Origin: Azorinus chamasolen
Lineage: Eukaryota > Mollusca > Bivalvia > Cardiida > Solecurtidae
DNA length: 64,000 nucleotides
NCBI GenBank assembly: GCA_963576725.1
Contig: OY755252.1
Span: 39,932,599-39,996,598, forward strand
Direction of reading: 5' to 3'
The translations under genes were made by a program, and so were the position numbers. Shown piece after piece: positions 34,294-49,200 of this stretch. Below the pieces are notes generated by a model that ran no database searches, had not been told where the DNA came from, and saw only the letters and a program-made list of their open reading frames with translations. Position 1 is the stretch's first letter. The number at the start of each line of letters is the position of its first letter.

Positions 34294-37200
34294 GTAAAAT
34301 GGCTGTCTAACAATAAAACGGGAAAGCCGGTACCGACACCCCACCACCTTCCGTTTTATAGTGATCAAGTAGTTTTCAAAATGCGAGAATAACATGTCGG
34401 ATTGAAGGTGTCAGCAGATACCTATATTACCTATAATATATATATTGTTTATATGTCTCTGGTGTCAGTCACTCACACTAACATATCATTTCAAAATTAA
34501 ATTATTATACCAGAATAAGGTGTTCTACTATCAATGTTATAGTTGTTTTCTTTCTATTAGTTGACATTTGATGGCACTTAAATTTCCAATAAGGGAAAAC
34601 ATAACTAACATTGCCTGAGAAACGTCATTGTTTATATGGGTACAATGCCCATATTTGGCAATTAATTATATGTGAAATGTGAAACAAAAATTGTTCATCA
34701 CAAACATCAGCATTAGATTTTGTACAGTTGTTTTGTCTTCATCTTGCTTAACTCTTTACTCCATGAATATGCATGTAGGAATATTTAGTAGCATTTTTAT
34801 AATGGTATTGGCATAATAATTATTGGTTCATATGATATTTAGAACTGTAACCATCATGTTTATTGTGTGTTTTTAGTATGAAAGCATCTGCTACACATAT
34901 AATATACAATATATGTGCACCGAGGACTCGGGGACGTTGACCCTGCTTTACAGGAGCATTACTTATGACCTGCATTAAGCTACCACTGCATTGCATTGGA
35001 TGTCCAATTTCCCTCTAGTCTTCTTCCAGTAGTCATACTGACTGATACCTGGGAAACACTGAAAATGTGAATCAATGATTTATTATGACCGATTAATCAA
35101 ACTCTGATCTGGGTCTGCTCTATCTGCAAAGGCTGTAGCAGTCTGCACAATTAGCTACTAGAAGAATTAACTAGCGGCTTGAAACAGCAGACCCAGATCA
35201 GACGGCTCCTATAGCAGCAGTCTGATCTGGGTCTACTCTATTTGCAAAGAGTATTTATGGAGTAAAGGATTAAGCTGTCTGCAGAATTAGCGCCTAGAAA
35301 ACTGTATAGAAGCCTTCTGATCTGGATCTACTCTATTTCGAGGGCTTGGTGCAAAACTATCCTAACTCCTTCACAGACCTTCACAAAGTGAAGGAGTTAG
35401 AATAGTTTTGCACCAAGCCCTCAATTTATAATCACAGTAGCAGTCGTCAGAATTAGGTACTAGAAATCTATAGTGGCCTGGATTTAGCATGATATTTTCT
35501 TGTGCTAATGCACATAGTGTTACAATATTAATTCCAGCTTTCAAAATTTGCAAGATCTGAAGTAGGGCTATCAATGTTAGCTAATCAATGTGTTGATTGT
35601 GTTAAAGGACAACTTGCCACCGTATACTCGCCATGTGCCATCGCATGCCAATAATCTTGTAATTGACTCTTATGCTAGGGTGTGAACTATGGCACACATT
35701 GAATATAAATCCAATCAACAGGTTTCACTCTTGAACTGATAGCTCTTGTAGCTTTTTCTCCACATTTCATTTAGTAGGAGAAAACAAAGAGTGGTCAGCC
35801 CATCTATGATACGCTCTTTTAACGCAGAATATTTATGTAGGTATTGCTTTCCATGTGCGTATATAGTGATAAAGAAGCAATGTGGATCCGGATCATAGTA
35901 AACATTGAAAGTCTAGGACCCAGGTCTACACTGTTTGTCCTGTAATGTCAGGGTTTTTTCCTCTATATAACAGATGCCGAATAACGGCGTCTTCCCCTCG
36001 GACATTTTTTCCCCTAGCTTGTCTATTTTTTCCCCCCAGGGAAGAAAAATCCCCTCTAGAAACCTTTTTATTCCCACCAATGTCCGAAATTCCCCATTAG
36101 GGTGCGTGGCAGAATGTAACAGATAGATAGAACTAGATCAATTTCTTCTCCGTCGATAGCAAAGATAGGGCATTTATTTATATCGACACCGGTTAATATG
36201 CTAAAACGCTGACCGCATTTCTCTATACATACGATGCCTCATGAATTAGCCGGGCCGAGACATACTTCCGCCGTAGACCAATGAGGCGTCGTGTTACAAA
36301 ATTCTCGGTTTACCCCGGTAGATCCAAAATGGTCGCTGCTTGATGAAATCAAAATATCGTTCAGAAAAAGGTTCGTTTCGTTTCATTTAAAATATTTATT
36401 CAGACATTGAGCGTGGATTGTGACGAAAATTTATAGAATTGAGATGTCAGTTGCTGGAATTTGCTGGAACTTACATTTGACAAGAGTGAAACTACATATA
36501 TTCGCCGGTTACCGAACAAATGCTGTAATATATCAGTGATACACATTGTTTTAAACATATTTCCTTAACGAAATGGTGTAGATTTACTTGATTATGGTAA
36601 GAATAATCCTTTTTGTCGGTTAAAATTAACGCAGCAATAAAATTGTCACGATCATCGAGATGCTCGCAAAGGCGAATGACGTTAACGATAATATTGGAGG
36701 TTATCTGCAAGGGACACACCTCCTCGTCCTTTCGGGTCTATCAGATCGGAGCCGACCAACTTATTTTGAGAATTAAAGGCCTGTCTTCAAATGAATTTGT
36801 CGTAAAGTGGAGGTTTCGTTAATAGCATGTCTCAAGGCATCTCTCCCATGAAATATAAGCCACAGTTTTTGAGAATACATGGGCATTTGACAAAGTTACG
36901 GCACCTGTAGTGACTGCATGCCTATTTTCAGTGGTCAGAGATACCTACCTTGTTATTATCTATTACATTGATGTGAACAAAAAAAAAAACAGATTTTTTT
37001 CAGCTCACTTTTAAATGTTATTTTATGGTATTTTGACAATGTTTTGACATTTTTGGCCGGATTGCTCGCAATCCAGGCTTATAGATTGGCGAATGCCGTC
37101 CGGCCGGTTGACCTTTTTGTTTGAGTTAGTTATAGCCAAAGTATAATACCTACAGTAACCAAACTTGGCATGTGGGTTCAGAATGAGGGTCCCATTACAT

Positions 37201-40200
37201 GTCATAGGTTAGCAGGTTACTATGACCCCTTTTTGACCTACTTTTTACGCTTCATTGACTTAGAGAATTTCCAGGTTGACCTTTTTGTTTGTGTTAGTTA
37301 TAGCCAAAGTATAACACCTACAGTAACCAAACTTGGCATGTGGGTTCATAATGAGGGTCACATTACATGTCATAGGTTAGTAGGTTATTATGACCCCTTT
37401 TTGACCTAGTTTTTACGCTTCATTGACTTAGAGAATTTCCAGGTTGACCTTTTTGTTTCCGATCTATAACTAATAAACGACTTGGCCTAGAATCTTCAAA
37501 CTTGCTGTGGTGGTTGGTCATGACAACTAGATGACCCCTATTGTTTTTGAGGTCACTAGGTCAAAGGTCAAGGTCACAATGACCTTAACTGGTGAAATAG
37601 TTTCCGATCAATAACTGCTCAAGGGTTTGGCTTGGGATCTTCAAACTTGCTGTGATGGTTCGTCATGACCACTAGATGACCCGTATAGTTTTTGAGGTCA
37701 AAGGTCGAGGTCACCATGACCTTAACTAGTAAAATGGTTTTTGATCAATACCTGCTCAAGGGTTTGGCTTAGGATCTTCAAATTTGCTGTGGTGGTTGGT
37801 CATGACAACTAGATGAACCCTCTTGTTTTTTGAGGTCACTAGGTCAAAGGTCAAGGTCACCATGACCTTAACTGGTGAAATGGTTTCCGATCAATAACTG
37901 CTCAAGGGTTTGGCTTAGGATCTTCAAACTTGCTGTGGTGGTTGGTCATGACCACTAGATGACCCCTAATGTTTTTGAGGTCACTAGGTCAAAGGCCAAG
38001 GTCACCATGACCTTAACTGGTGAAATGGTTTCCGATCAATAACTGCTCGAGGGTTTGGCTTAGAATCTTCAAACTTGCTGTGGTAGTTGGTCATGACCAC
38101 TGGATGACTCCTATTGTTTTTTAGGTCACTAGGTCAAAGGTCAAGGTCACCATGACCGTAACTGGTAAAATTGTTTCTGATCAATAACTGCTCAAGGGTT
38201 TGGCTTAGGATCTTCAAATTTGCTGTGGTGGTTGGTCATGACAACTAGATGAGCCCTCTTGTTTTTGAGGTCACTAGGTCTAAGGTCAAGGTCACCATGA
38301 CCTTAACTGGTGAAATGGTTTCCAGTCAATAACTGCTCAAGGGTTTGGCTTAGGATCTTCAAACTTGCTGTGGTGGTTGGTCATGACCACTAGATGACCC
38401 CTAATGTTTTTTAGGTCACTAGGTCAAAGGTCAACGTCATCATGACATTAACAGGTGAAATGGTTTCCAATCAATAACTGCTCAAGGGTTTGGCTTAGGA
38501 TCTTCAATTACTGTGGTGGTTGGTCATGACAACTAGATGACCCCTATTTGTTTTAGGTCACTAGGTCAAAGATTAAGGTCACCATGACCTTAACTGATGA
38601 AATGGTTTCCGATTAATAACTGCTCAATGGTTTGGTTGGGGATCTTCAAACTTGCTGTGGTGGTTGGTCGTAACCACTAGATGACCCCTATGTTTGTTGA
38701 GGTCACTAGGTCAAAGGTCAAGGTCACCATTACTTTAACTTGTGAAATGTTTTCAGATCAATAAATGATTAGTGGTTTGGCTTAGGATCGTCAAAGTTGC
38801 TGTGGTGATTAGTCATGACCAGTAGATGACCTCTATAGTTGAGGTCACTAGATCAAAGGTCAGGGGGTCTGGGGGTAGACATGTTTTACATACATCTCTT
38901 GTTTTTTATGCTTCAGTGAATTTCTAGATTGACCTTTTTAACATGTGGAGTCATAATGAGGACCTCATTACATGGAATTGGAATATGCTGAACTATTTAT
39001 TATGCCTTCAGCATCTGCTGATGCAGAAATGTATAATGATTGACTGTTCATCTATATCACTTTAATGGGCAATCCGGCCATACCGACATTGGCGGTTTCT
39101 CCCCCCAATCTTAAAAAAAATTCCCCTCTTCCCCTCCCCTCCTGACTTGCCAGGATGCAGGTGTATCTATGTGACGTCATTATCCGGGCATTTTGTTTAA
39201 AGGTAGTAACTTAACAGGATTCCTCGGGAGATAGCCAGTTGCAAAGATAAACCCGCTTTCCTTATGTCATTGAAAGTTTTGAAACAATACAGTTTTCAAC
39301 TTTTCATAAGGTCTGCTATGATTGGTAGCAGATATAAGGGATTGCCTACTGCACAAGGAAAAGTGACATGCAACTTATAGATATAATTTGTTTTGCCTCG
39401 CAAAATAAGTACCCTTATCAAACACCAGATAAAGTTGAAGCCATGCTGCCAGTGAAGTGAAACAAAGGTAGATCTAGGTCTAAATGAGCACATGCTTATT
39501 CATGCTAGATTCATTATCACGTTATCAGACCCATGAAATGGACAATCACTGTACAAAATCTCAATGTTTTCCATATTTTTTCAGGAAGATCTTTTGTTTT
39601 TCTAATTTTCCAATGAATTTATTTTGGCATCAAATTTCAGATGACTTACGACTTGTTTATGTTCTGAGTAAGTCTCTATAGAATTATAGATCTAGATAAA
39701 GAACACTATAATATAAAGCAAATCTTTTTTATTAATTGATAAATGATTTTAAAGGAATGCAAGTTTACTCTTCACCTTAGACATTAAGATTAGGTTTTAA
39801 AAGATAGATGAATTACGTCACCATAGGTAACGGTATCATTAAAATACCATATGGTTTTGTCAATACGGGTATGGTATAAGCAGACAGGGCATAGCCTTAT
39901 CAGATGATTTCTACAGATTTGCAAATTATATATATTTATCGAGTAGAGGGTCAAGGAGATTACATGTCATGTCTTATTTTAACGAGAGATGATTTGCCAC
40001 ATTGTAATTTATGTAAAGTGTGTGCAATTAGAAATGGGAACCAATGTTACAGAAATATATTGCATGTTTTAGCTTTTAACAAAAGACCTTTAATAACTAG
40101 ATATAAAGAACTTGTGAACTGATTTTGCAACTACTGATCATCAAAGGCATCCTTTTAAGGAGTTTCCAGAGGATGCTGATTGTTATGAACCAATCAGAAC

Positions 40201-43200
40201 TGGCAAGTATCATTTAATGCTACAGTATAACCTCTCTTAACCGGAATTCTAGTAGATAACAATTTAGATACTTTTAGGCAGGTGGCTGCTTAATGCAGGG
40301 TTAAAGTCATGCAGAAAGCTCCTCAAGAGCTTTCTGCATGACTTTCACCCTGCATTAAGCTGCCACCTGTCTCCAAGACCGATATTCATACTAAATTTAA
40401 CTGCCGGTTAAGAGAGGTTTTACTGTAGTATTAAATGGAACGCATTGAATTATTTGGTCCAGGTTGGCAGAAATAAGAAAAGTTGAAGTTGGTTCATACT
40501 TGTTTATTTAAACTTTATAAGACATAGAGAGGTAAATATTCTCTGAATGATAGCATTTGCAAGTATCATTGTATTATGCTGATTATGAAGAACATCAATG
40601 TATAGTAACTATGCAACCAATATTTGAGACTGAAATGTGAGGAAAAAGATAGTTATCGTGATATATCCCCAGCTCTTATAGCAAGTTGGTCATCAATGTA
40701 ACAGCTACATTGAAAACCCAAATTGTTAATATTTATGGTTGTTGCAACTGTTTTTTGAAGAAACTTTACTGGCTTCTGTTTCAACATCAGATCGAAATGT
40801 CACAAGGCTTCTTTGTCAGATAAAGGATGGTGTTTTTGTAGAGGATTATATAAATAGAATGGTTTTGACAAGTTGGTCAGATCCAACAATATGCACATTT
40901 GCATTCTTATGAAATAGGTAGCTATTTAATTGCTTTACCTGGTAGATGTATCTTTTGATTCCTTTCTTTGCAAACAAAATAGACCCAGATGAGATGGCTC
41001 CTTCATGTCAGAGTCATCTGATCAGGGCATGCTCTGTTTGTTTATATGGAATAATATAGATCTGGGCCCGTGCTTATAAAACTCTTTAGTTGAGTCTGAG
41101 TTCATTCTCAAGCTTTTGATTGGTCAGATTTGAGCCAAAGCTCAAATCTGACCAATCAAAAGCTTGAGAACGAACCCAGACTCAACTAAAAAGTTTTATA
41201 AGCATGGATACCAGTTCTACAGTTTCTTTGATGGCCATTTTTCCATAAACAACCTGACCCATATAATCCATATTCATCATGTAATTATATCTTATATCAA
41301 TATTCAGGTAAATGGTAAATACTTTTAAAATAGTTTGATTACCTTCTAAGCTAATGTGGTCTGTCTGTCTGTCTGTCTAGAATGAGCAATTAAAATGAGT
41401 ACTACTGTAATTTGATACTGTAGTACAGGGCTGTAAATATTGTGTATCAGGAGGCCCAGATAAGATATATGTCAATTTAAACATCTTCTAGAAAAGTTCC
41501 TTTATTTCCCAACAATTCTAAAGAGTGGTCACAATACACCTGTATATGGTTTTGTGGAGAAAAAAAAGAAGAGAGAAATGATTTTAGTATTTAGCCCCTT
41601 ACTCTATAAATATGCCTTTGCAAACAGAGTAGACCCAGATCAGACAACTCCTATAGGAGCCATCTGATCAGGGTCTGCTCTGCTTGCTTTTGATATAGTA
41701 TATAGATTTGATTCTATAGTTTCTGTCATGATGAAAATTATTTTGTTCATGGTGCCATTTTAAAAATTCAGTGAATACTATTCATGATGTCATTATTTCC
41801 TGCCTGAATATTCATGGAGTATAGGGTTAAATGTATACGTTTATCTGGTGTGTACTGATCTACCACATCTCATATTTCTCAGAGAGGCAATTCTCATGAG
41901 TTGCAGCAACATAGGCTTTGACACAGGAATATGAAAAATAAATTAATAAAAAAAAAAATCGTTTGTTTCGAAGAAATCACAAGCTATTGTAACTCCGGCG
42001 TCAGCGTTGTTGTTGTTGTTGTCGTCGTCGTCCGAAATCTTAACATTGACCATAACTTCTTCAATTTTTCATTTACAACCTTCATTTTTGGTATGCATGT
42101 TCATCTTGACAATGACGGAAGACGAGCGTTGGCACCCGCTTGGGGTGCTCTTGTTTTAGATATGCTGCTTATCAGTAGACATGGTGATATATTATGAGTA
42201 GAAGAATTAATTCCTTTCTTTCTTCAGATGACCTCCAATGACAAGGATTTTCGCTTCATGGCTACAAATGATCTGATGACAGAATTGCAGAAAGATTCCA
42301 TCAAACTGGATGATGACAGTGAGAGAAAGGTATTTAAAGAATTAACTTGTGCTAGTCAGGCTTAAAAAGATGTCAGATTAAGTTTGATTGTATCATGTTT
42401 CAAAACTGTTTCATTGATTATTCATGCAAGACTCCGTCTGTTATACGTATATTGATTAAATTCTTGTATTAAAATGCCAATTAAGGAAATTGATTTCCAA
42501 GGCAACAGAGAAATCCAATAGATCTGTGACATATCAGCAAAAAGAACTGACAGCTGTCTGGCCTGGGTCTACTATGTAAGTAAAGGCATTAAAAGGCATT
42601 TCTTTGAAGTAAAGGGTTAACTTATAAATCTTAATACAGAATTTAGAAATTTCTTTTGTTGAAAGTTTCGCAAAAAACACTGGTTTAATCCTTGTCTAAC
42701 TATTGAAATTATTATCTGCCTTTTCCCGCTTAACCCTTTCCCTCATATAAACGTGTTTTCACGCACCTGCAAACAGAGTAGACCCAGATCAGACAGCTCC
42801 TAGAGGAGCCGTCTGATCAGGGTCTACTCTGTTTGCTAACATAATTTTATAGATATGTTACTTTACTTTCTAAAATGTCTACAATGTTCCACCTTCCATA
42901 ATTGTTTATAACTATTTTGTTAATGAATATTCAGTAGGTATTGAAATTTGTAAAAAACATAGAACAGGGAAAGGGTTAATCCTATCCTTCATATAAACAT
43001 GTTTTTCACCCATTTGCAAATAGAGTAGACCCAGATCAGATTGCTCCTTTAGAAGAGCCATCTGATCAGGGGCTGCTCTATTTGCTGATTGAATTCTAAT
43101 AGAATTGACTAGTTTCTTCCAATACCAAACATTCATGTGTACATACATATGTATGCCAGTATAAAATATTCAGCTAATAGCCTAATAAATATTTTATGAT

Positions 43201-46200
43201 GTCATTAACTCTCACATGAATATTCAAAGGGAAAGGGTTAATTCATTTTGCAAACAACTTATATCACAGTCAGATGCATCCATGTCTGGTCTGGTTCCAA
43301 ATTGTTTTCAAAGGCAGGTCATGTTATTTAAAGGAGGAAAGAATTGAATAAATAATGTGAAAAAATAATTCTGTTACAGGTCGTAAAAATGCTGTTGAAG
43401 TTGCTGGAAGACAAAAATGGAGAGGTACAAAATCTTGCAGTGAAATGGTGAGTTCATATATAGTGGAACCCTTCTAATTCGACCTCTTAAAATAATCAAA
43501 AGCTGTCTTTATAATAAAGCAGGTGGTTGCTTAATGCAAGATGAAAGTTTTGCAGAAAGCTCCCGTCTCTGTCACCCCGAATTATGCCCCTTTTTGGTGG
43601 TCGCATTATTTGGGTTTTACTGTACTGTAAAACAAGAAAACAAGCTCTGTCCATAATCCATATCCTCTGAAATATGCAATTGATCTGTGTCAAACGATGA
43701 GTTCATATTCTCTGTGATAAGACAACCTATAGATGTCACAAGAAGACAGGTATGCATTCATTGCAAATATTATAGATCAGCCACTGCCTTGGAAAGGAAT
43801 ACTGTATGCTTTGTTGAAAATATAGCATCTGTTGAAGATTAGTACTAATTGAGTAAGAATAACTGGCCTTGAACTAGTGACTTACTTCATATTCATTTGA
43901 TGCATCATTTCTAACATATCAGCTGATCTTGGTCTGCACATTTTGCAGTTTCCAGCTGCCTTTTATTTCATGATTTGGTTCCTTTGTAGTAAAAAAAAAG
44001 AAAAAAGTAAAGTACCTAGTTATAGTCTACTTTCAGTCCGAATGACCGCTCAGCCGACTGTACATTTACTCCCCTGGTCATTGAGTCATTGGCCTACAAT
44101 ATTGAGCACTGCTAACATATGGCGCAATCATGCAGCCGCAGTACCGGCGAGTGACCCTCACAGGTACCCATTTTAACCCCTGGGTGGAGAGGATGTGCGG
44201 GTGGGAGAAACGGAAAAGCGTCTCTGAAATTTCCGGGTGGACCGGGATTTGAACCCCGGACCTCCGGACTGTCAAGCGCGTTACCACTAGACCACCGCCA
44301 CCTGCATGTCATGATTAACTTGACTGAAACCTGCAATGTGTTAACCCGTTACACCATGAATATTCATGTAAGAAATAATGTCATCATGAATATTACTTGC
44401 ATTAGTTTTTATAATAGCAGATGAATAAAAGAATGTTTGGCCATAGCAGGAACTGGAGAAATATATCTTATGTTATTTCATATTAAAGCAATTCATGTAG
44501 AATAGGTAGAAGAGTGAAGACCATTGACTTTATTAAATTTGTATTGTAGGTATTTTAAACTAAAAAAGTGCTTGAGATACAGCTATTAATATAAAGCCTG
44601 TGTAGTTTGTGCACATTGGGTTCTGTTTGCATAATCATCAAGTAAGGATGGAGTTATGACCCTTGACTTGGTACAGAGTGACAGGGCGTAGTATTTAATG
44701 AGCATGATAAAGCTCCCTTAAGCCTTTACTCCATAAATACGCCTTTGCAAACAGAGTAGACCCAGATCAGACGGCTCCTGTAGGATAGAATAATATAGAT
44801 CTGATTCTACAGTTTCTGCTTTTGGTAAAAAAAAATAAAGTCAATTTTGTTTTGCATAAAGCAACCACCTTTTCAAATAGATCTCCTTGTTCATTCATTA
44901 CAAGGTCGCTATAGAGATGTTTTACTTTATACAAAGAATCATATGTTTGCCAGAATTTTGATTGACCACAGTATTATCTCTTGAGTATTGCTGTTTTACA
45001 GTCTAGGCCCACTAGTTAACAAGGTGAAGGAATTCCAGGTGGAAACCATTGTGGAGACACTATGTAGCAACATGCTGTCAGACAAAGAACAGCTCAGAGA
45101 TATCTCCAGTATAGGTATGTCCACAAGCATCAACCTTGTTGAGCTCAACAAAGTTGAAGTTGTTAACCCTTTCCCTGATGTTAACTTTTGTCACACCTTT
45201 GCAAATAGAATAGACCCAGGTCAGATAGTTCCATTTAGAGCCATCTGATCAGGATCTGCTCTGTTTGCTTTTGACATGATCTAGATGTGATTATATAAAG
45301 CAGCACATTCCCTTGAAATTTTTAATTTTTAAAAATCCAGCTAATAAATATCTATGATGTGATTATTTCTTACATGAATGTTGAACAGGTAACGGGTTAA
45401 CTTCATCGTCCATCCATCAGATGTTGCCCGAGCCTTGTGTTTAGTCTCAGTTGATTCATAAGTGTCTGATTGGTCAGTCTGACACTTAATGTCCATCAAA
45501 TCTCGTATTTCTGCCATCAGTCTTTCAAATACAGACTTAAACAAAATACCATGTAAGAAATATTGACTGTATAAAAAAAAATTATGCCCCCGTTGACGAT
45601 AGTCAGTGGGCATTATGTTTTGCACCTGTCCGTCCGTCTGTCCGTCAGTGCGTCACGCTTTTACGTGCAGTTGGTATGTTCAGTTGGTTGTCACAGTTGT
45701 CTTATATCTCACTAATCACTATAGCTGTTGGCATGGAATTGCATATACACATAAACTACCATCCATACTTTCATTGTGCACCCAGCCCATGCTGCCCGCA
45801 AGCCCAAGGTCAAGGTCAAATGACTTAGAAACTTACGTGCAGCTAGGCAAGCACCACCACGGGGGCATCGCTGTGTCTTACAGACACAATTTTTTAGTTT
45901 ATTAATGAATACAGGAAATTTGGCCATGACAGAAGCTGTACAATTAAATCTATATGATTCCATAAATAGGACAGACCCTGATCCTATAAGGGTCATCTGA
46001 TCTGCTCTGTTTGCAAAGGCGTTCTAAGGCACATTTATGGAGTAAAAAGAGTTTGAGTGTCTGATGATTTTCATTTCCTTTACCTCATTAATGTTTTTAT
46101 AAGACTTTGTTAATATTAATTAATGGATATATTATAATAATAGTATATGAAAAGATATTTTGGCCACTTGTGGAACTTTAATCAAATCTATATAATCCAT

Positions 46201-49200
46201 AAACAAACGGAGCAGACTCTCACCAGACGGCTCCTCCAGGAACTGTTTGATCTGGGTTTACACTGTTTGAAAAGGCATCAAAATGCACCTCAATCAGGCC
46301 ATGGGTTAAAGAGCTATGATTGTGACTACTAAAATGTTATTATTCAATTGTTGGATTGATCTCAGATAAGCCATTTGTGAAATGTAAGTTATAAACAGAT
46401 ATAAGTTATACCCTATGCAACAAAGTTGCACAGGGTATATAGTTTCTGACCCGTCCGTCACTCCGTCCTTGAATCAAAATACATTGTTACTCATCTAGCA
46501 TGTTCATTTCTTGACCAATTTATGTCAAATTTGCTTTAAGAATTGTCGTGAATGAAAGCTGGAATGAGGTTGATTTTCAGAGGAATCCGTCATGGAGAAA
46601 CACATTTTTTATCTCCGACAATATGGTGGTGTGGGGTAAGTTAGCTTGCTCATTAAAGTTCTTTAATTATTTATTTTCGCAGGTTTAAAGACAGTTATAA
46701 GTGAGCTACCACCATCATCTACTGCATTAGCAGCGAGCATTTGTAAGAAAATCACCGGACGCTTGACAAGTGCCATATCTAAGGTAGTATCATTGTAGTA
46801 TATTATCAGCTCTCTATCGGATAGAAGTGCAGTAGTAACCCTTTACTATGAATATTCATGTAAGAGATAATGACATCATGAATATTCATGTAAGAAATAA
46901 TGACATCATGAATATTAGTTTGTTATAGCACATAGACACAGACATATTAGGCCATGGCAGAAACTGTAGAATTAGATCTATATTATTTCTTGAAGCAAAC
47001 AGAGCAGACCCTGATCAGATGGCTTCTATAGGAGCCATCTGACCTTAGTCTTCTCTATTTGCAAAGGGGTAGAAAGGAGTATTTATGGAGTAAAGGGTTA
47101 AGCAGAGTAGAGGAAGATCACTTGGTCTGTTTCATAATGATTATAAATTTCCTAATATATCTTTTCTAATGTTGCTGTCCAGATTATTTCAGTGTATTTT
47201 ACATTTTACTTCACAAATATTCCTTTTGATGCCCTTGCAAACAGAGTAGACCCAGATCAGACAACTCTTGTAGTAGCTGTCTGATCTGAGTCTGCTCTGT
47301 TTGCATATAGTATTAGGTAGGATCTTAATCTACAGTTTCTGCCATAGCCAAATTATTCTGTGTTCATATGCCATTATAAAAAATCAGCTATAAACTGATA
47401 TTCATATATTCAATTTTTCTTACTAAATTTGCATATGGAATTACAAAAAAAATGAATCTACAGTTTTTAAAATGACCAAAATAACCCTTTATAATCTAGC
47501 CATTGTAAAAACTTGATTAATTAGTATTTATGACAAGATGAAATGTTGTATAGCTACAAATGTACAAGAGATAAAGGGTCAATCATGATGTATGTGTGTA
47601 TTTCAGCAAGAAGACATGTCAGTTCAGTTGGAAGCTCTAGATATCCTGGGTGATCTCCTGAGTCGATTTGGAGGTGAGATATGATCCAAATATCTGTGTT
47701 GATGATGTTTTAATAGACAGTCATATGTATGAATTAAGATTTCACTGAGACATGTGGTCTTTGAAGAAGAATTTGAAAACAAGTAATGTTTACTTTTGAT
47801 CTAAATCTTTGATGTATATTCTTACCTGGCTGTTCATGACGTGACTGACATTTCATCCGGGTCCAAGCTATAAGAGACTTAATCAGTGCTTCCTCTAAAG
47901 CTTGTTTAACCCATCCCTCATATTGGTAACTTCCCATTTCGTCTACTTCCCATTTCGTCTACTTCCCATTTCGTCTACTATTTTGGCATTTGTTCCCATT
48001 TCGTCTACTCCTAATTTTACATCCTTTCCCATTTCGTCTACTGCTTATATTTTTCATGTCTACTGCTTATATTTTTATGTCTTTGTCTTTAACTAATGAT
48101 CTGGATCAAAACTCAAAACAGTTTTCTGTAGGAGTTTTAAGATTAAAACAAGCACAAATTTTTATGTCTTTGATCAATATTATACCATCTTCACATGACA
48201 GGCAAAATTCATGCATTTTAGGACTTTTTAATATCAAGTTATGTTTTTTTTTGGTTTATCTTGACCCAAACTAATGATCTGGATCTAAACTCAAACCAGT
48301 TTTCTGTAGGAGTTTTAAGATTAAAACAAGCAAAAATGAAATTTAAAAAAAACAAAACAACAAGAAACCACTTCAGCCAATCAAGGAAAATGATCATCAT
48401 CTAGACATTTGATCAGGATCCAAACCCAACTGATGTAAGTCATGGTAATGCTTAAGAAAACTGTGAAAACATGATTATGCAATGGCCCAACTGATATAAG
48501 TCATGGTAATTCTTAAGATAACATGATTATGCATTTGCCCCCGTAACAGTGATAGGGGTCAAAAATACTACTGTGGATTAAGTCTGCTGCCCTAAAAAGC
48601 ATCTTAATATATATTTTTTTATAAAAATTGATGACAACACATTAAAAAGTAAAAAAACGTCTGAATCTTGTATGATATTAATAAAATAACTGAGTAAATA
48701 TATCTTAATTATAACAGTAGACGAAATGGGAACAGGGTAAAATTTTAGAGTAGACGAAATGGGAATGAATTACAGTAGACGAAATGGGAAGTAGACGAAA
48801 TGGGAATAAACCCTCATATTGACGCCTTTTGACACCTCTGTAAAAATCACCTTTTGAAACCATTGTGATAAATTCAGCATTTGCTCCTATAGGAGTAAAT
48901 GCTTTATCACAATGGTTTCAAACTACAAAAATTTCCTTTTCTCTAGTTAATGCTCCTTTTCGGTAGATTTATTCAAAGAGGTAGGATCTAGAAAATAGCC
49001 TATGAGGTAATGGGTTAAACTGAAAGTAGTAGTATTGCACCAGGTCCAGATTTGACCAGACATTATTAGTTAACAGTTAGATTTAAGGAGTCTTAAGACC
49101 TTTTCCAGTCTGTTATAGTTTTACATTGCTGACGTTGCTCATCAAAATTTTATGTCACTTGTATCCATAAAATGTCTCGATGCAGTGAAACGCTTCAATG

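Noticed and set aside
36200..36420. A possible alternative first exon of CAND1 in a GC-richer part of intron 1
   Set aside because: No open frame joins exon 2 in phase and no conserved peptide is visible.
39904..40122. A 72-codon Cys-containing frame, perhaps a small gene
   Set aside because: No splice partners, no recognisable motif and poor composition; likely chance.
44231..44302. A working tRNA gene on the - strand
   Set aside because: A and B boxes are good, but the anticodon arm does not fold well and a long non-tRNA body follows directly; it is a SINE head.
46660..46682. An upstream AG as the exon 5 acceptor
   Set aside because: Only the AG at 46681-46682 restores the split Gly codon and the family sequence LKTVISELP.
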